Shown piece after piece: positions 1 to 19,900 of a stretch of 64,000 nucleotides of DNA (position 1 is the first letter of the stretch; each line of letters begins with the position of its first letter). The stretch is from Okapia johnstoni. Its lineage: Eukaryota; Chordata; Mammalia; Artiodactyla; Giraffidae. The position numbers and the translations under genes were made by a program. The stretch is taken from positions 121,344,213-121,408,212 of the forward strand of contig CM044310.1 in the NCBI GenBank assembly GCA_024291935.2. Reading direction: 5' to 3'. A model generated the notes under the pieces. The model did not search any database. It was not told the DNA's origin and saw only the letters and a program-made list of their open reading frames with translations.

Positions 1-339
1 AAAGTTTTTTTTAAGTTGTATAAAGATATGATGACTAAGTAAAATATTTGCACGGGAGCAAGAACCACGGGGGTAATATCACGTTCAGGGCGATGATTTT
101 CCTTTTCGTCTTAATGATATTTTCTTTCAGCAAATAAAAATCAAGATTAAAATGTGCATAAATTGCTTTTATATGATTACATATTGTGACATCTTAAATA
201 TGTGTGAACACCTAATCCCTTTACTGTTGCTGCTCTGATTTTAACCTAAGGGGTTAGAAAAACATTTAAGACAATGTAACCTCCTACTTATTTTCTCTTA
301 AGAGGTGCTGCTAATAAATCGAACATGAAGGTTTTAACT

Positions 340-640
340 TTTTATTTTATATTAGGGTATAGCCAATTAACAATGCTGAGATAGTTATGCTGTGATGCTC
401 CAGGTGGACAGCAAAGGGACTCAGGCACAGATACACATGTCCCCATTCTCCCCCAAACTCCCCTCCCATCCAGGCTGCCACTGAACCTGGAGCAGAGTTC
501 CCTGTGCTCTACAGCAGGTACTTGTTGGTTCTGCAGTTTAAATACAGCCGTGTGGGCATGTCTGTCCCACACTCCCTAACCATCCCTTCCCCCCAGCCTT
601 CCCCCCGGCCACCATAAGTTCAACATACAGCTTTTAACAC
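340..640 (-). repeat. Cetartiodactyl L1-type fragment
   Basis: The stretch reads as the recurrent ruminant sequence with 'cagcaaagggactcag', 'attctcccccaaactcccc' and 'gagcagagttccctgtgctc'. Related copies occur near 29.3, 31.3, 32.2, 37.5 and 43.3 kb. Orientation follows the T-rich left edge. The remainder of 1-1100 is AT-rich DNA in which I see no gene. Confidence 0.6.
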
Positions 641-1106
641 TGACTCTGTGTTGTGCCCCTTGCAGGCACCCTGGACAAGACACCCACACATAAGAAAATA
701 TTTGTGAGTTACCTTCAGCCTAGAAAATGAGAAAAAGTGAGAAAAACAATATCCAGAACAAGATATGAACTTCCAAGAAGTTGACGTGCTCTTAAGGTAT
801 GTGCGTGACTTGGAGGTGGGAGTCTCCTGACCTCTGGATGTTTCTCGTGGATTCTGAGAAAAATGCCTGCTTCTTTAATGAGATGGAGATGTACACAACA
901 GAGAACTTTGCATCAAGTCTGGCATTTAGTGCATGACTCCCGGGGACATTCCAGGCTGGGTTGTTGACCTGTTTTTCCTCTGGACCCCAGGCTGTGTTAA
1001 CTCCTCGCTGACTTCTAAGCAGGAATCAGCGATCCCTGTTGGAAATGCCCTTGTTGCTTCCCCCTTATCTCCATTCCTCCCTCAACCACTGTTATTTCTT
1101 ACTTTT

Positions 1107-1465
1107 TGGGTTGCTGTTGTTGTTCATCACCAAGTCAAGTCCAGTTCTTTGCTACCCCACAGACTGCAGCAGGCCAGGCTTCCCTCTCCTTCACCATCTC
1201 CCAAAGTTTGCTCAAACCCATGTCCATTGAGTTGGTGATGCCATCCAACCATCTCATCCTCTGCTGCCTCCTTCTTCTCTTGCCTTCAGTCTTTCCCAGC
1301 ATCAGGGTCTTTCCCAAGGAGTCCACTCTTCGCATCAGGTGGCCAAAGTATTGGAGCTTCAGCTGCAATGTCAGTCCTTCCAATCGATATTCAGAGTTGA
1401 TTTCCTTTAGGATTGACTGCTTTGATATCCTTGCAGTCTAAGGGACTCACAAGAGTCTTCTGATA
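1107..1465 (-). repeat. BovB (RTE) LINE 3' fragment
   Basis: The reverse complement carries the BovB 3' region, including the 'ttggccacctgatgcgaaga', 'gatggttggatggcatcacc' and 'ggacatgggtttgagcaaac' type segments. It is a 5'-truncated, diverged copy. Between 1470 and 2225 there is no gene that I can support. Confidence 0.85.
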
Positions 1466-2224
1466 AACTTGTTGCCAACATATAAACTGCCTGTATAGAT
1501 CTCAGACACCACTTTAATCATTTGACATGTGATGGGGTTTAGCATACCTCGCCCCAAAATATGGCACCTGGCATATTGAAGGTGAAGCAGTTTGAGAAAA
1601 CAGCAGAAGGAAGAAATTCATTCTCACTTCCCCTTCCCCCTTCGTTCATGAAACAAGCCATAATCCTCTCATGGGAGAGGTACCCTCCATATACCAGGAG
1701 GAAAGGAGCATTCTTATCTCCAAAGGGTGAGGAACACATCCAAGAAGAAGCCTAACACACAGGCCTTGCTAAGTTTCTGCCAGCTTATTACACTTACCTC
1801 TTATTCCTTAACCTATCATATTCTTCCACAACTGTCCACACCTCATCAAACCTAGTTTGAAATACTCAAGTCTGTTGCTTTAGGTTTTCATTTCCTTAGG
1901 AAGGCTCCTGTGTCCCTAAAAACATGTTAAAATAACTTGTAAGCTTTTCTCCTGTTAATCTGTGTTTGTTGATTAATTTTCAGACCCACCCAGCGACCCT
2001 CAGCAGGTGGAAGAAAAGATTTTCCACCTCTACATATTTTAATCCTTACATTTAATAACTTGCTGTCCTTTTATTCTAGAAGGACAGACTGAGGCTCAGA
2101 GAGCTTGAATGACCTCCAAATTGTAGGTTTTCAGATAAAATACATAGAAGGGCACTTCTGGGGAATCCCCCACACCAGGGGTTTGTGAGCTGCATGTGTA
2201 TACCTAAAAAGTCATCACCAGATC

Positions 2225-2345
2225 TCAGGTCATAGGTTTTCTCTTAAGTTCTCTTCCTGGAGTTTTCTAGTTTGGGTTTTACATTTGGGTGTGTGATCCA
2301 TTTTGAGTTAATTTTTGTCACAGGTATAAGGCCAGTGTCAAGAAT
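2225..2345 (-). repeat. L1 ORF2 fragment, antisense
   Basis: The segment 'gatccattttgagttaattt' is a hallmark of L1 ORF2 read in antisense. Only about 120 bp are recognisable. Confidence 0.6.
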
Positions 2346-2639
2346 ATTAACCATTATGTCATCATCATCATAATCAACATCACAATGCATAAAATAATTA
2401 TTGCACGTTTCACTTTCCCTACATATCTCGAGGCCCTGATAAATGTTCTTTGGTTAAATACAAATGGCTCCTCAACACAGGAAAACATATTCTACCTTGC
2501 TCATGAAAAATTTCTCAACCCTAGTTTTGGAAAAACCGAAAAAGCATCCTATAACACTGAGAATGCAGGTTTGCTCACGCAGGCTGGTGGGGGTCTGATA
2601 TGCAAGTGTCTATGGAAGGCAGCTTAGAAATCTCTGTCA

Positions 2640-3060
2640 AAATGACACACACATGTGCACTGTGGCTCAGCAATTCCACTGCAGGGGATTTATCTTCCCA
2701 GAAGGTTTACACACCAGCAGAACTGCTGAAGCTCATAGTTTTGCACACAATACTGGTAGCAAAGGGGTGAAAACAACTCAACCACCGAGTAGTCAGGAAT
2801 GGGTTAAATAAATCAAGTCACAACAACAGTACAACAGAATTCAAACAGCTGTTCAAAAACAGCAGGCAAATTCTCTTTGTACTGATAAAAAAAGCTCTCC
2901 GAGATAGGAAAAAATTAAGGCATAGAACAATGTGTACAGTCTGCCACCTTTTGTATAAAAAAGATAGGAAATGAGACTATGAGTACTTTTGCAAACTAAA
3001 AATATATCTACTATATTTGTACAAACATGTAATTATATGTAATATGAATCTGTGTGTTAT
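2640..3060. repeat. Old L1 3'-region fragment (probable)
   Basis: 'gcaattccactgcaggg', '...taaataaatcaagtcac...' and the A-rich context resemble the 3' part of ancient mammalian L1. The call is by eye, and the subfamily and exact edges are unknown. Confidence 0.45.
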
Positions 3061-3074
3061 CATAATATAGGTGT

Positions 3075-3385
3075 TATAGTCGGTCAGTCTTGTCTGACTC
3101 TTTGAGACCCCATGGGCTCTACAGTCCATGAAATTCTCCAGGTAAGAATACTGGAGTGGATAGCCATTCCCGTCTCCAGGTGAGCTTCCCTACCCAGGGA
3201 AGGAAGCCAGGTCTCCCCGCACTGGGGGAGGATTTTTTACCAGATGAGCCACCAGGGAATCCCAAGAACACTGGAGTGGGTAGCCTATCCCTCCTATAGG
3301 AATATTCCTCCTGACCAAGGAATCGAACCAGCGTCTCCTGCATTGCAGGCAGATTCTTGACCAACTGAGCTTCCAGGGAAGCCTT
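3075..3385 (-). repeat. Bov-tA-type SINE, composite
   Basis: This reverse-oriented ruminant SINE runs from 'tcagtcttgtctgactcttt' through 'actggagtgg' to 'ccagggaagcc'. It contains a partial internal repeat of the 'actggagtggg' block, as in a dimer or nested pair. Confidence 0.85.
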
Positions 3386-3454
3386 ATATTACTATCAAGA
3401 AAGTACTTGTATTACTTAAGTACACATTTTAAGCTACAGTATATACCACAATGT

Positions 3455-3730
3455 GTCACATCATACATTGTGTTGCATCGTCACATTTCTTATTTATAAA
3501 ATATATTTTGTATTTAAAAATATTTATATCTATTACAGATAAATATGTACCGAATTTATAGTATAGATATTTATAATATATATCAATGATAACCACATAC
3601 ATGTGTGTATAATGCACATATGTATATACACATATATCTCTATTTACATATACACAAAAGACACTGTGGAAGGACACTGAAAACATGTTCAAGTTTCATA
3701 ATTATTCAATATAATTATTCACACATATTC
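3455..3730. repeat. AT-rich, TA/CA-rich simple sequence
   Basis: A run of tata/catata-rich DNA with interspersed 'acacatatgtatataca'-like palindromic bits. No coding potential is evident. It directly precedes the GC-rich promoter region. Confidence 0.5.
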
Positions 3731-3938
3731 AAATAATTACACCGGTCACCTGAGTGCTCCGTGGTTTTATAGCATGCAAATTTGGTCGGTGGCACACACA
3801 AACTGAGAAGGCTTTTCACTGCATACTGTTTATATTAAAAACATTTTAAACCACGTGCTATCTGAAAACACTCTTAAAGCAGCTAAAGGAAATAGACCTC
3901 CAGCCCCGCCCAGCTCTCTCTAGGCGCGTGGTCCTCGC

Positions 3939-3952
3939 GCGCCCCCTAGCGG
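3939..3952 (-). promoter_or_regulatory. CTCF-like core motif
   Basis: gcgccccctagcgg matches the reverse complement of the CTCF core CCASYAGRKGGCRS at 13 of 14 positions. The mismatch creates a CpG, so binding could be methylation-sensitive. This is a motif match only; occupancy is not shown. Confidence 0.55.
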
Positions 3953-4005
3953 AGCTGGCCGGAAGCGGCCTGCGTTTTCTGCGCGGCGCTCCGGCCTTCC
4001 CCCAG

Positions 4006-4038
4006 TGCGCATGCGCAGACCGCACGTAGCGCATGCGT
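4006..4038. promoter_or_regulatory. Pair of NRF1-type sites
   Basis: TGCGCATGCGCA at 4006-4017 is a perfect palindrome of the NRF1 consensus. GCGCATGCGT at 4029-4038 is a second, near-perfect copy about two helical turns away. NRF1 binds such methylation-sensitive motifs at TATA-less promoters. Confidence 0.65.
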
Positions 4039-4039
4039 C

Positions 4040-4102
4040 GCGGGTTTGCGCGACAAGTCCGAGGTGGAGAGGTTCGGTCAGGCGAGGGTGTCGGTCTGCG
4101 AG
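4040..4102 (+). other. ZIM2: Probable untranslated exon 1 of ZIM2 (donor side)
   Basis: A consensus donor, gcgag|gtgagg, follows 4102 in the CpG island. The transcription start is not visible, so the left edge is nominal. Splicing to the SCAN exon acceptor at 6418/6419 would make this a 5' UTR exon. Confidence 0.45.
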
Positions 4103-4379
4103 GTGAGGACGAGGCGGCCCGGGCCGGACGCGAGGGAGGGTCCCCGGGAGTGAGGGGCCGGCTCGGGGGCATGGAGGCGCGGGCGTCCCTGAGAGGACGC
4201 CAGGGCAGACGCTTCTGTTCGCGGGCAAGTCGATGGGAAGGGAGGCGCGAAGTAGCGGCCCTGAGGGGAAGGGGTGCGGGAGGCCGCGCGGGCGAAGTCG
4301 GCTCTGAGGAGGACGCGGCGGCCTCCCTGTTGCTCACGCCCCGGCTTCCTGCCAATCCTTCGTCGGCCTGAAGGCCTTC

Positions 4380-5580
4380 CGCCCGCCCTCCTCCTCCCGC
4401 GTCTAGCACCTTCCTCCCCGCCCGAGGACCCCACAGACCCTCCCTTTTTAGAGCCTCTCCACTCTCACCCCCAAGAACGCATTCCTTGGTCCCTGAGGAC
4501 CCTCCCCGTCCTCCTCTCGGATCCCTGCCCTCCCCTTCGAGGACCCCACGGGCCTTCCCCTTCAGACACACCTGTTGGCCTCCTCAAGGACTCCCGCCCT
4601 AGAAAACCCTCCTTTCCCCTCGAGGACACCTCCCTTCCCTTCCCCTCCCACCCTCCCCCGTTTGGAGGATCCCCCAAGTTCACCCCCTCAAAGGACCCCC
4701 TGCCTTCCCCTCAGAACACCCTCCTTCCTCCGTGAGGTCCTCCACCCTCCCCTTCGAGGGTGCCCCTCAGCCCTCTTCTTCTAGGACCCCACTCTCGCTG
4801 TCCCCCACCAGAACCACCCTTCTTCGCCTTTGAAGACCCCCGATTCCTCTCCAGACCCCCTGTCCCCTCCCCCCAGCCTCCCCCACATTCAAACCCCCCT
4901 TTTTTCCTAGGCCCCCACCTCTCCCCTCAAGACAGTGCCCTCAGCCTTGGCCCTGCCATTATCCCTCCCCTCTGTCCTGCTCCTGCCTCTCTCCGAGCTC
5001 CACCCCCTTTATCTCAGAGGCGCTCCTTCATTCAGCTCCCCCTTTACCTCCTGTCCCCCAACCTTTCTCTGTGTTTTCCCCCTGTCTCTGGCCCACCTCT
5101 CCTCTCCCAGCCCTTACCCTCCCTCAGCCTTCCTGTGGTCCCCCACTTCTGCCTTGGCCCTGTCCTTCCTTCCTGCTCCTCTTGCCTCAGACTCTCCTCC
5201 TCCACCTCTGTCACACCTCTCCTCTCTATCTCCTTTCCCTCAGTCCTGGCCCCCTTCCTCTCCTTAGTTCTGCCTCTCCTTTCTGCTCCTCCTTTACCTC
5301 AGTCCCACCCCTTCTCTCTGGGTGCCTACTCCCTGGACACCTCTCCTAGCCCAGACTGGTTCTTCCTCTTTACCTTGCCCCCCTCCTCCTCCTCTGGTCC
5401 AGCTCTGCATTCTGCCTGGCCTTGCTTTACTCCTTTCCCCATACCTCAGCACTTCTCTTTTGGTGGCTCCCTTCAGTCCCTGCTTCCTCCTCGCACAGCC
5501 TCTGCTCACCTGGAATCTCTTGGCCTCCACTCCCTTCTCCCAACACTCATCCCCATTTCTCTGAACTTTCTTCCCTACTC
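4380..5580. repeat. 1.2-kb polypyrimidine tract, degenerate minisatellite
   Basis: The + strand is overwhelmingly C and T for about 1.2 kb. In 4410-4940 a GAGGAC(C/A)-type motif embedded in C-runs recurs every few tens of bases. In 4960-5560 a different unit, like 'tgctcctcttgcctcag', recurs. Long open frames here are only a consequence of the composition. The tract follows the CpG island and lies in the first ZIM2 intron. Confidence 0.75.
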
Positions 5581-6543
5581 TGAAATCAAGGAACCTACCA
5601 CCACTCATGTTTTTTAGGGACTCTTTGGCTTTTTTTTTTCCCCCAAGTATTTAACATTAGCTGCTTTTATGCCTACTTTTCCCTCTCTGGGGAGGAGAAG
5701 GGATTTTGACTCTCTGCTCTCGCTTGGGACCTGGCTAGCCTAGAGAAGCAGGCTGCCAGGATTTCACAGTCATTTCTGCTACTCCTTTCTCAGAATCTAT
5801 GCTGCAGCCTGTAGAGATAGAAATTCAGTTCAGTGGGGGTATCATACATCCAAAAAAAAGGAAGTAATAGCAAATTTTAAATTGATGGTAGGCGGAAAAG
5901 TATTAAGAAAAAATTACAGTCTTCTCATATGTTATCCCAGACTAACTTCTAGCTAAAGAGTTAAAATGTTTAAATAAAGAAATAAGAAAATATATTTGAA
6001 TATTTAAGTGATCTCTGCCTTTTTCTACAGATTTGTATGATTTCTTTATATGTTTTGCATAGGGATCCAGTCCTTTGTAGGATGGTGTGAATTGTAATGA
6101 TCTTTCCTCATTTTGTATTAACTCATTTTTAAAAGGATCTTCTTAGGTGGTTCATCAATTCGTTCAGTTCGTTATGGTTTGGGGTTCAAGTCTCTTCCCT
6201 TACAGTGCCATTTCTGAGATTTTTCTAGCCCGTGTCTGTGGATCTTCTAGACCTGACACTGTGACTGAGGCGACAACCGGTCTGTAGATGTGCAAATCTG
6301 TGTGAATATTCATTTAGGCATTTGTGTGAAATGAGCTAACTTCTTTGATTCACATAACCTCTACTGTCCAGTTAAACTGTGCAAGCCATTTGTGAGTCTC
6401 TCTGTGTAATTTCTGCAGATCCTAAGGTTTCTGACTCTCTTCTTCATCTGATAAAACTCAGCCCACCATCTTCCACAACAGTGTGCTTTGAAGCAGCCTG
6501 CCTTTTAGAGTATCCCCATCCTTTGAAGGGTCAAGCTGTAAAA

Positions 6544-15524
<8,981 letters not shown>

Positions 15525-16975
15525 GTGCCATTACTGTTGAAAAACCTCCAGCCAGAACATTCTCAGCATCTTAGGCTTTCTCCTGGAGAGAGGCCCTTGG
15601 AGTGCTCTGAATGGAAGAAGGTCTTGCACCAGCCCTCCCACCTTGTTAACAACCTGACAACGTGTCATGGTGTAGTTAGAAAACAGCAAGTGGTTCCAAG
15701 GGGATAGAACAGTCTTTTGCAGATGGACAGTCAGCACGTGTGTCAGTCACTGAAGCAGAAAACCTTACAGGGTATTTTTGTCACATTGGAAAGAAGCTGA
15801 TAGATTTTGTCCTTCTCTGGTGGTGTCCATAGAATGGAGAACCTCGATTTTGACATCCCGACAAAAAATGTGTGACTGGCAGGTGTGCTCCAGACAGGAA
15901 ATCTGTTGCCTGAATTTTTACAGAAGTGTTCACATACAATATCTTTACCACATGGGATGCATCAGTAAAGGGCATCGTAAAAAGGTGTGTGAGGTGTTAC
16001 CTATGGTGATAGTCCACAAAACTGAAGTAATTGGTAATGTACTTACATAGTAGTTCATAATTTTGAAAACATTGCCATGTGTATTATTTGGTCTTTTAAG
16101 GAATGCTGCACTGCACCTGTTTTGAGGATATTTATTTCCTGTTTACAGATAGAGCAAACTTGAAACTCCAAGTTGTCATTTGATTTGACCTGGGTTGTAA
16201 GTGATGGGGCAAAAACTGAACCCCAGCTTGGTTTGGTTCAATTGTTTGGTTTTTGGGAGTCCATAAGATACTTATTTTAAATCTTGATGCTCAACCCAGG
16301 TTTCTTTTATTCCTGCCACATCCTCTCTGAAGAAGAGTAACATCTGTACTGACTGAAGCCATCTTTCTTTTTAGTAATTTCAATGTTATTTCATGTTAAA
16401 TCATATGGGGCCACTTGTGGTATTAAGGGATCAAAAAGATTTTTAAAGTGACGTTCTGATAGCTGTTTCTCTTACAATTTAGGATTAGGTGAATTTTGGG
16501 GGCACTGACTTTCTTATACTTGGTCTTGTAGATCGTAAATCTACTGATCAAGTAGAATTTTTTGTAGTTTGAGGGTTTGGGGTTTTGTATTTTTGAAAAG
16601 AGAAGGAGTATTTGAAAACTGTTTCTGTTCTTGGACTCTGGCATCATCAGCATAGCCAGCTTCACCTAAAGTCCTATTTCTGTGCTGGGCAGACTTCACT
16701 CAAAAGTATGAGCCACGAATTGCACTAAAAATCTCTTTCATACCATACTGTTCTAATGTAAAGATTTTGCATCACTGACCTGAATGATGGTCAGATGCAA
16801 ACACACCTGGGAACCAGGTGACCTAGTGTCTCAGAATCTTGACTCCTTGCCTGGCAGGGTGGGTTGTGTCGATCGTTATTCACTGCCGTGCTTTTTCTCA
16901 TCCTGCCATTTCTGATCGATGATGTGTGGCTCCAAAGTCTTATGAAATTGAAAATAAACATGACTCATTAGGGCC
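15525..16975 (+). other. ZIM2: ZIM2 3' UTR (inferred)
   Basis: Non-repetitive sequence continues after the stop to a canonical AATAAA at 16953-16958. The cleavage site is therefore placed near 16975. Earlier poly(A) use cannot be excluded. Confidence 0.5.
16953..16958 (+). terminator. ZIM2: Polyadenylation signal AATAAA
   Basis: Canonical hexamer 1.43 kb after the ZIM2 stop, followed by sequence with GT- and T-containing elements. Confidence 0.5.
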
Positions 16976-19900
16976 TGCTCCAGCCAAATGAGCACTTGAT
17001 CCACATGAGCACTCACTACCAGCCCCTTTTCCTTGTTTCCCAAGTTCCTGGTGGAACAGCCCTCACTGACTGGCCCTGTTTCCTCCCATGGACCACCCTC
17101 CCACCCACTGTATATTTGTTTCTGGTCCTGCCACCACTACCTCAAGGAACATAATGTCAGTATGGCTTATTGTTGATGTTGCTAATTAACCTTCATTTGT
17201 TTCTCTTTGTAATTAGTAAATATCTCTCAGGAGAAACTTTCAGGGGAGCTTCCAATTTCTCCTCCAACTTTTACCTATTGAATTCTAGAATCTAGCAAGT
17301 GGATTTTACCTACAGTCGTTTTTAGTGTGTCATACTGGTGATTTTTTCATTTTTCTCATCCCTTCTACATTTAGTAATTAGAATTCTGGGAGGAAAAGTT
17401 GCTCCCCTAGATTTTTATTCAGTAATTTATTTATATAGCGTGGATTTGTGGCATGGGCTGTAATTCAACATGACCATTACTTATTTCAGACTTGTTCCAG
17501 CTCTGGCCATTGGGAGTCCTTTCGAGTTGGCTCCTGTGCCTTTTCAACAAGACCCCATCCTTTTCTGAACGGTTGTAACTGTAACCTCCATGCAACTCCA
17601 GGAAAACCCTGTCATTTCTTTATGATAACTTCTACCTCACCACTACCTTGTGAAATCTGCTGCTTTCCCTGGGATCATAGCTTTACTCATGCCCTTATCA
17701 GTCTGCCATCTCATTTCTTCCTTCACCATTTTTGCTAAATCTCCATACTGCCTCAATTATTATTTGCCTAACACACTTGCTTTCACTTGTGATCTCTTCT
17801 CACTTTTTCGAGGTGATGGAGACTCCTCGAGGGGGTCTGCTGTGGGCCATTTGTTGAGGGCCCTGGGCCAAGGCTTCTTAAGAGACCTTAACTCTAGAAA
17901 GCCAGGGAGCATCAGACTTGACTCTGTTCCGATGATGCTTTCATACCACAGATGGCAGCGGTGACAACATGGATAGTTAACTCTGCTGGCCATCCCTGGA
18001 CTAGTTGGAATTGATGAAATATGCACAAGCCACTGCCTCCATACTTTTCAAGCTGAACTCGAGCTGCCTGTGGTGGCAGGTACCTCAGCCTGTTATCTTT
18101 CACCTTGCTGCTTTTCTTGCTCCTATTCTAGTGGGCCCCCAAGGATAATGCTATTCTTCGTGGCTTTTCCCAACCAATTCCTAATACATCAGACAGGTTG
18201 AGCCCTGCTCTTATACTCAGGTTATTTTTTTTTAATGTAGAAACACTCATGTTTTAAGCTTTCTTTGATTATGCTAGTAATACCTATGCGTTGAAGATGA
18301 TTAGAAAATACTATCATCTTTAAGGTTTTGGGTTTTTGTTTGTTTATAATATTTGTATTTCCCTGTCTTAGATATACTTGCTGCTAAAAGAGGTATACAC
18401 TGTTCAGACGTTTTTTCCTGTGTATAGGTTTACGTAGATTTTTAAAGAAAATACATACTATTTTAAAGGTTGTGATTTTTCTTCTAATATATCATGAACA
18501 TCGTCCCACATTCCTAAATGTATCCCCCAGTTTCATCTTTCAGGACTGCCTGATACTTGGTTGCATAGATGTGGCCTAGTGTATTTCACTGGACTTCTAG
18601 GGTTGGAAACTGGGGTACTGTTCTTTATCTCTTTTTTTTCTTCCATTGCGAACCTTTTTAAAATTTTTTTATTTAGTTATAATTAACATACTGTATTATA
18701 TGAGGATGGGAGGATAGACCGGAAATGTGGGGGGAAAGGTGGAGGGATTAAGAAGTACAAACTTCCAGCTATAAAATAAGTCACAGGAATCTAATGTACA
18801 AATAGGGAATATAGTCCGTACTATTGTGACAGCTTTGTGGTGGCAGATGGTAACTGGGCACATTGTGGTGATTGTTGCTGATTGTATAAGAATGCTCACT
18901 CCCTGTGTTGTACACCTGAAACTTATCTCGTACATGTGCACTGCTTCCCCATTACCTCCTGAGTCTTGGAATTTCCATCAGCAACCTGCTCTGATGTCTT
19001 CGCATGTGGTTGTGTTCCCCAAGGAGAAGTTCCCAGCAATAGACTTTCTGGGCCAAAAGGTATATGTATCTTGAAGGCTTTGGAAGCACCCCTGGCTTTC
19101 CCTCCTCAAGGTCTAAAAGATGTGTACACTTTTTTTTTTTTTCTCTTGGAAGCAACTGAAGTACTCAACTCTCCCCTATGCTCACTTTCTCCGTGAAGAA
19201 TTTGCACTCTTGACCCACTTAGGGAATAAGAGGCCTGATGTCAGGCCTGGAAAGAGCCACAGATGAAGTAGTTTGTTCACACCCTCATTTTACCAGTTGT
19301 GTTAGGTTTGCTTTCCTCATTAAACAGTATTAAGCATATTAAATAAAATTTCAGAAGCACAGCAGGCTAATAAACTCCCCCCCGGGGTGCTCTCATCAGA
19401 GCACACACCAAGACCATGCTTGTGTTCACTGGCTGAGGAGCCCCCTTGGCAGGGCAGGGAGAGTGTGGGCTTTGGAGCCAGGCCGACCTCAAGCCAGAGC
19501 CGGCCCCCTCCTCAGAAGCTGATTAACCTCACTTTCTCAGGAAATGCGGTAACAGTGCCTCCCCTTGGAACTCTTGAAAGGCCTGGAGCTCGTCTGTACA
19601 ATAGAGCCTAACAGTGCCTGGTACATAGTAGGCACTCAGGGGGGTGTTCTTAAAGTTCTCTTAGTGACAGTTGCTAAACCGCAGAATTATAGACCACAGC
19701 CACACATGAGATACAACCACACCTTAGCATATTGGAGTATTCACTGTACTTTAAATAATTTTTCTGAGTAAACATTTTTCGTATAATTACAGATCTGGAG
19801 TTCTCTTTTTCTCACTAATTTGTAGTGACAATTTAAAAATGACAGTGATATAAAGGTTCGATTAACAGATCATAAAGCATTGTATTTGTAGTTGCTTTCT

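Larger units (their letters stand above)
3880..4380 (+). promoter_or_regulatory. ZIM2: CpG-rich promoter of ZIM2 (5' end)
   Basis: Base composition changes abruptly from AT-rich to GC/CpG-rich here. The block has a GC box near 3905, a CCGGAAG ETS-type site at 3959-3965, a CTCF-like site, two NRF1-type palindromes and a strong splice donor (ag|gtgagg) after 4102. No TATA box is seen, so initiation is probably dispersed. The next + strand exons are those of the SCAN-KRAB gene. I infer this is its promoter; an antisense transcript from the same island cannot be excluded. Confidence 0.7.

Noticed and set aside
3858..4571. 237-codon open frame on minus over the CpG island
   Set aside because: Arg/Pro/Ser-rich composition with no domain; GC-rich DNA suppresses stops in all frames.
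4760..5617. 285-codon open frame on +
   Set aside because: It lies wholly in the polypyrimidine tract; the Pro/Ser/Leu-rich translation is what C/T repeats give in any frame.
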